DNA of 64,000 nt from positions 62,001-126,000 of the forward strand of contig CALJPQ010000022.1 of assembly GCA_937980645.1 (NCBI GenBank). Direction: 5' to 3'. Numbering within the stretch: position 1 is the first letter of the stretch; each line of letters starts with the position of its first letter. A program made the position numbers and the translations under genes. This DNA comes from an uncultured Saprospiraceae bacterium (lineage in GTDB: Bacteria > Bacteroidota > Bacteroidia > Chitinophagales > Saprospiraceae). The notes beneath the pieces are model-generated. The model made no database searches. It was not told the DNA's origin and was given only the letters and a program-made list of their open reading frames with translations. Below, in pieces: positions 42,962 to 51,364 of this stretch.

Positions 42962-44014
42962 CTATTTGTTGGCCAGCTGCCCGCAGGCGGCGTCAATGTC
43001 TTTTCCGCGGCTACGCCGCACGGTAACCGTTACACCGTGGTTGGCCAGATAGGCGGCGAAGGCGTTGAGGCGGTCTTCATCCGATTTTTCAAAAGTGACG
43101 CCCTCGATGGGGTTATATTCGATGATGTTGACGCGCACCGGGAAACGGCGGCGGCACAGGCGCACCAAGCGAGCGGCGTCGTCTAAAGAGTCGTTGAAGC
43201 GCTCGAAGGCAATGTATTCATAAGAGATGCGGTTATGCGTGTGGGCGTAGAAGTATTCGAGCGCCTGCATAAGCGCTTCAAGGTGGTTGGTTTCGTTAAT
43301 GGGCATGACGGTGTTTCGTTTGGCGTCGTCGGCGGCGTGCAGGCTGAGGGCGAGGTTGGAGCGATAGCCGTCGTCGGCCAGTTGGCGGATCATTTTGGCG
43401 ATGCCGGCCGTGCTGATAGTGATGCGGTGAGCGCCCATGCCCAAGCCTTCGGGGGCCGGCGCGGTGAGGCGGCGCACGCTTTCTAAGGTGTTGGCGTAGT
43501 TGAGTAAGGGTTCGCCCATGCCCATATAGACGACGTTGGTGATGGCGTGCCCGTAGGTTTGCTGGCACTGGCGGTTGACCAGCACGACCTGGTCGTAGAT
43601 TTCATAGGCTGTCAGGTTGCGTTTGCGGCCCATGCGGCCGGTGGCGCAGAAGGAACAGGTGAGGCTACAACCCACCTGGGTGCTGACGCAGACGGTGTAG
43701 CGCCCGTCTTCGGGCACGGGGATGAGGACGCTCTCGATGCGGTGGCCGTCGTGGGTGATCCAGCGTGTCTTGAGCGTTCCGTCGGCGCTGTGTTGCACCA
43801 CTTCGGCCCGCAGCGTGTGGAAGGTGAAGGTGTCGCGCAGGCGTTGGCGCAGCCCTTTGGGCAGGTTGGTCATAGCGTCCCAGTCGGTAGCACCTTTGGC
43901 CCACAGCCATTCATAGAGCTGGCGAGCGCGGAAGCGCGGTTCGCCCCACGATAGCAGGAGCGCCTCTATGTCGGGCAGCGACAGGGTGCGGATATCTCGC
44001 AGGGTGGCGGTCAT
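42962..44014 (-). CDS. rlmN: 23S rRNA (A2503-C2)/tRNA (A37-C2)-methyltransferase, radical SAM
   Basis: 350 residues, the usual length. The radical-SAM cluster Cys are 116, 120 and 123 in VGCSLTCSFCATG. Other RlmN marks are YMGMGEPLLN, the SLHAADD block and VTVRRSRGKDIDAACGQL at the C-terminus, with the methyl-carrying Cys. The enzyme methylates C2 of A2503 in 23S rRNA and A37 in some tRNAs. It lies six bases downstream of ftsK on the same strand and is likely co-transcribed with it. Confidence 0.96.
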   Translation of the reverse strand: MTATLRDIRTLSLPDIEALLLSWGEPRFRARQLYEWLWAKGATDWDAMTNLPKGLRQRLRDTFTFHTLRAEVVQHSADGTLKTRWITHDGHRIESVLIPVPEDGRYTVCVSTQVGCSLTCSFCATGRMGRKRNLTAYEIYDQVVLVNRQCQQTYGHAITNVVYMGMGEPLLNYANTLESVRRLTAPAPEGLGMGAHRITISTAGIAKMIRQLADDGYRSNLALSLHAADDAKRNTVMPINETNHLEALMQALEYFYAHTHNRISYEYIAFERFNDSLDDAARLVRLCRRRFPVRVNIIEYNPIEGVTFEKSDEDRLNAFAAYLANHGVTVTVRRSRGKDIDAACGQLANK

Positions 44015-44020
44015 GGCAGG

Positions 44021-46483
44021 TCAGGCATTTCGGCGGGCGCGCAATTCGGTCAGGTAGCGTTCCAGTTCGGCCATGTCGTAGTAGAGCACTTCGCGGGGCT
44101 TGGAGCCTTCGGCGGGGCCGACGATGCCAAGGGCTTCGAGCTGGTCCATGATGCGTCCGGCGCGGTTGTAGCCCAATTTGAGGCGGCGCTGGATCATACT
44201 GGTAGAGCCGTGTTGAGTTTCGACCACCAGACGGGCAGCGTCCTCGAGCATGTCGTCCATTTCAGAAAGGCTAAACGATTTGGCATTCTCTTCGGCGCCG
44301 TCGGGGTGGAATTCGGGCAGGAAGAACGGCTCCGGAAAGCCCTGTTGGCGCGCGATGAAGTCAATGACGCGCTCCACTTCAGGAGTGTCAATGAAAGCTG
44401 ATTGCAGGCGAATGATGTCGCCGCCCACAGACAGGAGCATATCGCCTTTACCGGTGAGTTGCTCGGCACCGCCGGCGTCTAAGATAGTGCGGCTGTCCAC
44501 CTTCGAAACGACCTTGAAGGCCAGTCGGGCCGGGAAGTTGGCCTTAATGACGCCAGTGATGATATTGACCGATGGGCGTTGGGTAGCAATGATGAGGTGA
44601 ATGCCCACCGCACGCGACAGCTGGGCCAGCCGCCCAATGGGCATTTCCACCTCCTTGCCGGCGGTCATGATGAGGTCGGCAAACTCATCAATGACCAGCA
44701 CGATGTAGGGCAGGAAGCGATGGCCCTTGTTGGGGTTGAGGCGTCGGGCCACGAATTTGTCGTTGTACTCGGCAATGTTGCGTACTTCGGCCAGCTTGAG
44801 CAGGTCGTAACGGCTCTCCATTTCGATGAGGAGTGAGTTGAGGGTACTCACCACCTTGCTCGTGTCCGTAACGATGGGTTCGGGTTGCTCGGGCAAAAAG
44901 CCCAGGAAGTGGTTCTCTAAGCGTGCATAGGGGAACAGTTCCACTTTCTTGGGGTCAATGAGGATGAGTTTGACCTGCGAAGGGTGTTTTTTGTAAAGCA
45001 GGCAGTTGAGGATGACGTTGATGCCCACCGATTTGCCCTGGCCCGTAGCGCCGGCGATGAGCAGGTGGGGCATCTTGGTCAGGTCGGCTACGAAGACCTC
45101 GTTCTGGATGTTTTTTCCCAGTGCGATGGGCAATTCCATTTTGGCGCGTTTGAAGCGCTCGTCCATGAGCACCTCGCGCATGCCGACGGTCTGGCGCTTC
45201 TTGTTGGGCACTTCGATGCCAATGGTGCCCTTGCCCGGTATAGGGGCAATGATGCGGATGCCCAGTGCCGAAAGGCTTAGGGCGATGTCGTCTTCCAGAT
45301 TTTTGATTTTGGAAATGCGGATACCGCGCGCCGGCACGATTTCGTAGAGGGTAACGGTAGGGCCGATGGTCGCCTTGATTTTTTCAATGTCAATTTTGAA
45401 ATTCATCAAGGTGCTCACAATCTGGTTTTTGTTTTGCTCCAATTCGTCGCGGTCAATTTCCAGTTGCGAGTTGTCGTACTCGTGGAGCAGTTGCAGGTGT
45501 GGGTACTCGTAGTGGGGCAGTTCGAGCGTAGGGTCGTAAGGTTCGCTGAAGTTGGGCGTATCTTCCTGGATGACCTGTACAGGCGGTTTGTAGGCGGGTG
45601 CTTCGTCGGGCGTGGTGGGTGGTGGGGTGGGAGGGGCTTCCACGATTTCCAGTTCGGTATCTTCGGCGCTATCGGGAGCGCTGGCAGGCGTGTCGTCGGC
45701 GAAAAGGGCGCTTTTTTGCGACAGATCGAAGGTCAGCTGAGCGCCGGAGGTGGCGGGCTTGGGCTTGGGCGCAGGCTCAGGTGCAGTAGGTTCGGGAGCG
45801 GGCGTTTGGCTCGAGGCTTCGGTTGCAGCCGCAGCGACGGGTGGCGTCGCAGATCGGCGTTTCTTACCGTATTGGCCGCTGAGCAGGTCGAGCCAGGCGC
45901 GCCGGGTTTCATAAATGAGCTGCCGCCAGGTGAAGTCCGACAGGTCAGGGTTGTTGCTCCAAACAAAAACGATGACCAGCGTGAAGAGCATCAGCAGCAA
46001 GGTGCCAGCCACGCCGAGAAACTTCTGCACCCAGGAACTGACCGATTGGCCAAAGACACCCCCCACGGGAAACTCCACCCATTGCAAGAAGAACGAACCC
46101 AAAATAGAGACGACAACCGTCAGAATGATCGTGCGCACCAGTAGGCCGCTCAGGTGCCCCAGCGGCACACGCCGGATGAGCGCCATGCCGTACTTGTAGC
46201 ACAGGTACACCAAGGAGAACGAACCCACACCAAAACCCCAGTAGATCAGACTATCCGCCACATAAGCACCTAAGCGCCCCAGCCAATTCTCTACGGCTAC
46301 ATCACCTAAAAAGATTTCCCACGAAAAGCGGTGTACAATATCGTGGTCGTTGTCCCAGGTAAAGAGGTACGAGACAAAGGCGATGGCTAAATAGCAGGCT
46401 GCAAACAGCAACAGCAACCCCATGATTTTGGGCGTCCGTTCGCTGTTAAAATCTAAGATAAGTAAGCGCTTGCCTTTGGCCAT
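44021..46483 (-). CDS. ftsK: DNA translocase FtsK
   Basis: 820 residues from the ATG at 46483. Four or five membrane helices in the first 200 residues, a Pro/Ala-rich linker (about 230-320), then the motor with Walker A at 478-485 (GATGQGKS), Walker B (VLVIDEFADL) and the RecA-fold. The gamma DNA-reading domain ends the protein (RRLKLGYNRAGRIMDQLE). It pumps DNA at the division septum and activates dimer resolution. The -7 element TACCTTTG lies 50 bases upstream. Confidence 0.96.
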   Translation of the reverse strand: MAKGKRLLILDFNSERTPKIMGLLLLFAACYLAIAFVSYLFTWDNDHDIVHRFSWEIFLGDVAVENWLGRLGAYVADSLIYWGFGVGSFSLVYLCYKYGMALIRRVPLGHLSGLLVRTIILTVVVSILGSFFLQWVEFPVGGVFGQSVSSWVQKFLGVAGTLLLMLFTLVIVFVWSNNPDLSDFTWRQLIYETRRAWLDLLSGQYGKKRRSATPPVAAAATEASSQTPAPEPTAPEPAPKPKPATSGAQLTFDLSQKSALFADDTPASAPDSAEDTELEIVEAPPTPPPTTPDEAPAYKPPVQVIQEDTPNFSEPYDPTLELPHYEYPHLQLLHEYDNSQLEIDRDELEQNKNQIVSTLMNFKIDIEKIKATIGPTVTLYEIVPARGIRISKIKNLEDDIALSLSALGIRIIAPIPGKGTIGIEVPNKKRQTVGMREVLMDERFKRAKMELPIALGKNIQNEVFVADLTKMPHLLIAGATGQGKSVGINVILNCLLYKKHPSQVKLILIDPKKVELFPYARLENHFLGFLPEQPEPIVTDTSKVVSTLNSLLIEMESRYDLLKLAEVRNIAEYNDKFVARRLNPNKGHRFLPYIVLVIDEFADLIMTAGKEVEMPIGRLAQLSRAVGIHLIIATQRPSVNIITGVIKANFPARLAFKVVSKVDSRTILDAGGAEQLTGKGDMLLSVGGDIIRLQSAFIDTPEVERVIDFIARQQGFPEPFFLPEFHPDGAEENAKSFSLSEMDDMLEDAARLVVETQHGSTSMIQRRLKLGYNRAGRIMDQLEALGIVGPAEGSKPREVLYYDMAELERYLTELRARRNA

Positions 46484-46533
46484 GTGTGTGCGTAAGGTCT
46501 TTTCTGGCTGTTTTTGAGCATGATAGGCAGCGG

Positions 46534-46541
46534 CAAAGGTA
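46534..46541 (-). promoter_or_regulatory. ftsK -7 element (TACCTTTG)
   Basis: A perfect TAnnTTTG match on the minus strand, 50 bases before the ftsK start. Confidence 0.55.
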
Positions 46542-46654
46542 GCGCATTTCACCGCTACTTGCCATCAACAGCAAAAAGGCGTATGGCAATTACATTTGAT
46601 TGGTTCGTTGCCATAAATAAACGAGTTGATATGCGAATTACCCGTCCCTTTGTG

Positions 46655-46699
46655 CCTTTCCGAGGCGATACCTCCGCCCGGAGGTGTCGTCTCGGAAGG
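46655..46699. repeat. Long palindromic element with CC loop
   Basis: The two arms (46655-46676 and 46679-46699) form a 21-bp stem with two wobble pairs and one bulged T, closed by a two-base CC loop. No T-run follows on either strand, so it is more like a REP-type element than a terminator. An 11-base part of its right arm (GAGGTGTCGTC) recurs inverted at 46770-46780. Confidence 0.55.
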
Positions 46700-46795
46700 A
46701 CCCCTTTGCGGTAAACCTCATTCGTGTGTTGGTTCTTGCTTCAGAGATGCCGCCTTTTCGTGCCCCGAAGACGACACCTCTGTGGCAGTCCCTGT

Positions 46796-47467
46796 TTAGT
46801 CGTCTTTGCCCGAAACGACGAGCACGATTTCGCCCCTGACCTCGCGGCTGCCAAAGGCAGTGAGCAGATCTGCCAACGGAGCGGTGGCGACCTCTTCGTG
46901 TACCTTCGTCAGCTCGCGTGCCACACAGGCCATGCGTTCGGGGCCACAGACCTCCACCAGCTCGCTCAGGCAGCGCAGCAGCCGGTGTGGCGACTCGTAC
47001 AGCACAAACGTGTGCGGCAAGGCGGCTAAGTACTTCAGGCGCGTCTGGCGTCCCTTTTTGTGCGGCAGGAAGCCCTCGAAGTGGAAGCGGTCGCACGGCA
47101 AACCACTGGCTACCAGCGCCGGCACAAAAGCCGTTGGGCCGGGCAGGCATTCAACGCGCACGCCCGCCTGTCGGCACGCCCGCACGAGCAGGAAGCCCGG
47201 ATCGCTAATGCCCGGCGTGCCGGCGTCGGAGACCAGCGCCATCGAAGCACCAGCGGCCAGTTCGGCCACAATCTTGCTCACAGTAGCATGTTCGTTGTGC
47301 GCGTGAAAGGCGCGCAGCGGCGTGCGAATTTCGTAGCGCTCCAGCAGGTGCCGCGTCGTGCGCGTATCTTCGGCTAGAATGACCGATACCCCCTCGCGCA
47401 GGATGCGCAGAGCGCGCAGCGTGATGTCTTCCAGATTGCCAATCGGCGTAGGCACTACGTACAGCAC
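46796..47467 (-). CDS. rsmI: 16S rRNA (cytidine1402-2'-O)-methyltransferase
   Basis: 223 residues. It has the tetrapyrrole-methylase fold with the RsmI signatures VPTPIGNLEDITLRAL at the start, ILAEDTRTTRHLL, LVSDAGTPGISDPG and the FEGFLPHKKGR motif. It methylates the ribose of C1402 in the ribosomal P site. Slightly shorter than the E. coli enzyme, it lacks the extended C-terminal domain, as in other Bacteroidota. It lies 19 bases downstream of purS, probably in one transcript. Confidence 0.95.
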   Translation of the reverse strand: MLYVVPTPIGNLEDITLRALRILREGVSVILAEDTRTTRHLLERYEIRTPLRAFHAHNEHATVSKIVAELAAGASMALVSDAGTPGISDPGFLLVRACRQAGVRVECLPGPTAFVPALVASGLPCDRFHFEGFLPHKKGRQTRLKYLAALPHTFVLYESPHRLLRCLSELVEVCGPERMACVARELTKVHEEVATAPLADLLTAFGSREVRGEIVLVVSGKDD

Positions 47468-47486
47468 GGCCCAAAGACGCGCCCGT

Positions 47487-47738
47487 TCAGGCGCTGTGCA
47501 ACTGATAGGTATAGAACTCTACAATCGGGTTGGCCAGCAACTGCGAGCATGCCGTCTCCACCGTCTGGCGGGCTTCGGCCTCTGAGGGCGCTTCCAGCGT
47601 CAGCGTAACGTGGCGACCAATGCGAACATCCGTAACGCCACTCAAGTGCAAGTGCCCCAGATTGTTGAGCACTGCTTTGCCCTGAGGGTCGAGCAGCTCG
47701 CGGTGCGGCATGATGTCTATCTCGGCAACGAATTTCAT
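47487..47738 (-). CDS. purS: Phosphoribosylformylglycinamidine synthase subunit PurS
   Basis: 83 residues from the ATG at 47738, preceded by the good ribosome site AGGAAGGA. The sequence starts MKFVAEIDIMPHRELLDPQGKAV and contains the strand-helix pattern of PurS (VTDVRIGRHVTLTLEAPSEAEARQTVE), the small bridging subunit of the PurSQL purine synthase. PurQ and PurL are not nearby, which is unusual, and the partner gene here is rsmI. Confidence 0.9.
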   Translation of the reverse strand: MKFVAEIDIMPHRELLDPQGKAVLNNLGHLHLSGVTDVRIGRHVTLTLEAPSEAEARQTVETACSQLLANPIVEFYTYQLHSA

Positions 47739-48167
47739 GTGCGTTCCTTCCTGGCGAAATGCGCCAGCGGCGGCAAACATCCACAAAAATCCGCGAACCC
47801 CCACTCCAAACCACGGGAAAAAAGACCGCCGCCTCTTGAACGCAAAAGGCTGTTGACATCTGCCTTGAATAAGACCTTTTTGATTTTAGTGCCAATCCCG
47901 TTGCACCTTCGCTACAAAAAAGCGCTTTAGTGCTAAAATCTTCGTCGCAAGCAACGTTTTTCGTATATCCATGCACCTGAATACATCGGCGTCCGTTAGT
48001 TTTGCTCAGTTTTTTACTGCGTAATCTCACCCCTACCTTGCGGAGCTTTTGCGATACCTCGGCAAGGCGGCCTATACTAATGCGGTAAGCCCGTTAAAAT
48101 AGCCAGCACCGAAATAGCGCCAGTAGCCGACCGTTCTACAAATCATCACCAGCACACATATTGCTCT
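47739..48167. other. Divergent intergenic region between purS and the coiled-coil gene
   Basis: 429 bases. It contains an 8-base inverted repeat (GATTTTAG at 47882-47889 with CTAAAATC at 47933-47940) enclosing an AT-rich hairpin (CGCT/AGCG). No clear TAnnTTTG element was found before the coiled-coil gene. I see no further gene. Confidence 0.45.
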
Positions 48168-51100
48168 ATGACGCTTTTTACTCCCTTCCGCAGCCTTGCC
48201 CTGACTGCCATCCTCTGCACCGTTTCCTATTGCTTACCCGCCCAGGATTGTTCCGCTCTCATCAAGGAGAACAAGAAAGTGGCAGGTGTCCAAATTGTTC
48301 GTACCGACAACGTTACCGTTGTGGTGCGCGGCAGCTACAATTACAGCATATCTTTTATCGCAGATGACAAGGGCATTTATGCCCGCGTAACCTCCACGGG
48401 CGGTACCGAGTTGAATCAGGACGACCAGGTGGTTTTTGTGGACTTCTCCGGCAAAGAGCGCGTTTACAAATTCACGTCGTTGGGCGAGGTCGTTACCGGC
48501 AGCGTTCCGACGCATCGAAATAACCTTCGCTTAGACCTGGATGCCGTACGTTGGTTGGCCAGTACCACCATTACCGACATCCATTTCATCAACTTTGTCG
48601 AGCGCCAGAAGTACAAGTTTACCGTAAACCCCAACCGCCAGAGCGAATTTCGCAACCTGTGCGTGTGTTTCCACAACGCCCTCGAAGAAGGCGCAGTAAA
48701 AGACACCCCGGGCGCAGAAATTGAGCGCAAATCGAGCAGTACCTCCCCCAGCGCCAGCACACCGTCCGGCAGCGGTAGTGGCGCAGCATCGGGCAAACCC
48801 GCTACCGGCAGTACGCCCACTACCGGCACACGCCCTGCCTCCTCCAACGCGCCAGCCAGCGACGAGGAACTGGTTAGTCTGCGGCGCGATCTGGAAAAAA
48901 CCAAAGAGGCCGTTCGGGCCGAAATAAAGGCCGAACGCGAACGCGCCGACGCCATCAAGATGCAGATCCAGCAAGAAGTAGCCGCTGCCCGCGAAGCCGC
49001 CAACCAGAAAAAACTGGAATACGCCAACGAGGTGTTGGAAGCCCGCAAAGCCAGCTTGGCCGAAATCGAAAAAGCCCGCGCCGAAGCCCAGGCCGCTATC
49101 GCTGAAAGCCGCCTGCGCGCCGACTCCATCACCGCGCGCCTCCAAATGAACGTCGAGGAAGAGCGCCGAAAGGCAGCCGAAGAAATCCAGAAAGCCCGAC
49201 TGACCGCTGCCGAAGAGGTGAAGAAAGCCCGCGAAAGCGCTGCCGCCGAAATCGCCCGCATCAAAGAACGCCTCGAGCAGTCGAAACTGCAATACAGCGA
49301 CGAAATTGCCACAGCACGGGCCAACGCAGAAGACGAGATACGCCGCATCCGCGAAGAAAATGCCCGCGCTATCGCCGAAGCCCGCCAGCGGGCCGTGCAG
49401 GAAAAAGAAAAAACTGCCGGCGATGTAGAAGAAGCCAAACGCACTGCTGCCGACGAAATCCTCAAAATCCGCGAAGAAGCGGCCAATGAGGTGGCCCGCA
49501 CCCGCGAAAATGCTGTGCTCGAAAAGCAGCGTATTGCCAACGAGGTCTCCGAAGCGCGCCGCAAGGCAGCCCAGGAGAAGGCCCTGCTGGAGCAGAACAG
49601 CGCCTCCGAACTGGCCGACTTGCGCGAGAGCGTGGCCAAACAAAAAGAAGCCAGCGCACTGGAAGTGGGCGAAGCCAAAAAACGCGCCGCCGACGAAATA
49701 GAGCGCATCCGCCGCGAAGTGCAACTCTACCGCGAACAGGCCGAAATAGAGAAGTCTAATATCGCCAAAGAAGTGGCCGAAAACCGCCAGCGCGCCGCTC
49801 AGAACGTCCAGCAGATCCAGGAAGAAGCCAACAAGGCCATCGTCGAAGCGCAAAAACGCGCCCAGCAACAGCGCGACTCCATCACTGCCACCGTACAGAT
49901 GGCCCGCCAGCGCGCCGCAGAGGAAATCGCCAAAATTCAAGAGGAGACCAACAAGACCCTGGCTGCCATCAAGGAGAAGGAAGCGCGCATCAAGCAAGAG
50001 AGCGCCGAAGAGGTGCAACGCGCCCGCGAGCGCGCCGCCCAAGAGGTGGCCAAGGCCCAGGAGGAAGCACGCGCCCGCGTGCAAGCGGCCAATGCCAATG
50101 CCGACGAAGCCCAGCGTAAATACGCCGAAGAAATCGGCGCGGCCAAACAGACGGCCGACCAAAAGCTGCAGCAAATTCAGCAAGAAGCCGCTGCCGCCGT
50201 GGCAGAGGCGCGTCGCAAGCAGCAGGAGACCAGTCAGGCCTCAGCGCAAGAAGTGCAGTCGGCTCGCGAACGTGCCGCCGCCGAGATTGCCGCTGCCCGC
50301 GAGCGCGCGGCCCAAGAAGTTGCCGCCGCCCGTGAGGCTGCCGTGCGCGCCCAGCAAGAGTCGGCCAATGTCGTGGCCGAAGCCAAACGTCAGAGCGCCC
50401 AGGCCATCGCAGCCATCCGCAGCGCCGAAGCCGACAGCATCCGCATCGCCCGCGAGCGTGCCGCCGAAGAGCGCCAGCGCTTAGCCGCCGAACTGGCCAG
50501 CGCCCGCGAGCGCGCCGCTCAGGAAATTGCCGCCGCCAACCAGCAGGCCGCCGAAGAAACAAAGACCGCCCGCGAAAACGCTGCTCGCGCTCGTCAGGAG
50601 AGCGCCGAAGCCGTCGCTAAAGCGCGCGAAGAAGCCGCCGCCGAAGTGGCCAGAGCTAAAGAAGGCGCCGCTCGTGAGGTAGCCGCCGCCAAGCAGCAGG
50701 CCGTGGAAGCCGTCGCCCAGGCCCGCCGCGAAGCCGAAGAGCGCAAAGCCGCCCTGGCCCGCGAGGTCAGCGAAGCCCAGGAGCGCGCCCGCCGCGAAAT
50801 GGAAGAGGCCCGAAACCAGGCCGCCCAGGAGGTGGCTAACGCCCGCAAAGAGGCCGAAAACAAACGCCGGCAGTACGCCAACGAAGTAGAAGAGGCCCGC
50901 AAACGCGCCGCCGAAGAAGCCGCTCAGGCCCAAAAAGAAGCCGCCCAAGCCGTGCAGACTGCCCGCCAGGAAAGCGCCGCCGAAATCGCCCGTGTGCGTG
51001 CTGAAGTCGGCGAAAAAATCCGGGAAGAACAGCAAAAAATCGGGCAAAAACAGCAAGAGCTCATCCAGAAGCAACAAGAAGTGGAGCGCGCCCAACAACA

Positions 51101-51209
51101 ACTGCAGGCCCTCCAGGCCGACATCCAACGCGCCCAGGCCGAGTTGCAGCGCCTCCAGGAAGAAGCCCGCAAACAGCGCACCTCTTCCGGAGGAGGCAAT
51201 AATCGCTAA
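48168..51209 (+). CDS. Giant secreted coiled-coil protein with 40-residue (11+11+18) superrepeat
   Basis: 1013 residues. A signal peptide (about 1-25), a beta-rich N-terminal domain (about 27-180, DCSALIKENKKVAGVQIVR to FHNALEEG), a Ser/Gly/Pro/Thr linker (188-231), then a continuous Ala/Glu/Arg-rich helix to about 1000 and a short SSGGGNNR tail. The helix is divided into 11-residue units such as AAEEIAKIQEE and 18-residue units such as AAEERQRLAAELASARER, arranged as 11+11+18. Of 15 consecutive groups from about residue 282, twelve are exactly 40 residues, two are 51 and one is 36. Such hendecads favour straight or right-handed coiled coils. No enzyme motif is seen. It could be a long periplasmic or surface rod. 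Large minus-strand frames opposite it are artefacts of the low-complexity sequence. Confidence 0.85.
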   Translation: MTLFTPFRSLALTAILCTVSYCLPAQDCSALIKENKKVAGVQIVRTDNVTVVVRGSYNYSISFIADDKGIYARVTSTGGTELNQDDQVVFVDFSGKERVYKFTSLGEVVTGSVPTHRNNLRLDLDAVRWLASTTITDIHFINFVERQKYKFTVNPNRQSEFRNLCVCFHNALEEGAVKDTPGAEIERKSSSTSPSASTPSGSGSGAASGKPATGSTPTTGTRPASSNAPASDEELVSLRRDLEKTKEAVRAEIKAERERADAIKMQIQQEVAAAREAANQKKLEYANEVLEARKASLAEIEKARAEAQAAIAESRLRADSITARLQMNVEEERRKAAEEIQKARLTAAEEVKKARESAAAEIARIKERLEQSKLQYSDEIATARANAEDEIRRIREENARAIAEARQRAVQEKEKTAGDVEEAKRTAADEILKIREEAANEVARTRENAVLEKQRIANEVSEARRKAAQEKALLEQNSASELADLRESVAKQKEASALEVGEAKKRAADEIERIRREVQLYREQAEIEKSNIAKEVAENRQRAAQNVQQIQEEANKAIVEAQKRAQQQRDSITATVQMARQRAAEEIAKIQEETNKTLAAIKEKEARIKQESAEEVQRARERAAQEVAKAQEEARARVQAANANADEAQRKYAEEIGAAKQTADQKLQQIQQEAAAAVAEARRKQQETSQASAQEVQSARERAAAEIAAARERAAQEVAAAREAAVRAQQESANVVAEAKRQSAQAIAAIRSAEADSIRIARERAAEERQRLAAELASARERAAQEIAAANQQAAEETKTARENAARARQESAEAVAKAREEAAAEVARAKEGAAREVAAAKQQAVEAVAQARREAEERKAALAREVSEAQERARREMEEARNQAAQEVANARKEAENKRRQYANEVEEARKRAAEEAAQAQKEAAQAVQTARQESAAEIARVRAEVGEKIREEQQKIGQKQQELIQKQQEVERAQQQLQALQADIQRAQAELQRLQEEARKQRTSSGGGNNR

Positions 51210-51364
51210 GCTTCGCCACCCCCAAGTCGAGTGCAACGAAAGCGCAGAAATACCTGCGAATTTCAAGAATACACCCTTCGGCGGGTGCCTTGAAGAGACG
51301 CGAAAAAGGTGCCCGCCGTTACGGCACTGGATCTTCTGGCTTTGCCCGCTCTTTTGTCTGCATC

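Larger units (their letters stand above)
46484..46795. other. Intergenic region between rsmI and ftsK
   Basis: 312 bases with the ftsK -7 element at 46534-46541, a long palindromic repeat at 46655-46699 and a related degenerate arm at 46770-46780. I see no gene in it. Confidence 0.5.

Noticed and set aside
48464-50183. Long open frames of 414 and 550 codons on the minus strand opposite the coiled-coil gene
   Set aside because: They arise because the repeated Ala/Glu/Arg codons rarely produce stops in other frames. Their translations are low-complexity Ser/Arg or Gly/Phe strings without domains or start signals.
48900-51100. CRISPR-like or tandem DNA repeat array
   Set aside because: The periodicity is at the protein level, in frame and with varied codons; there are no identical repeats separated by unique spacers.
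50481-51266. 261-codon minus-strand frame rich in Gly, Leu and Phe
   Set aside because: Same cause as above: a shadow of the C-terminal coiled-coil repeats, with no family features.
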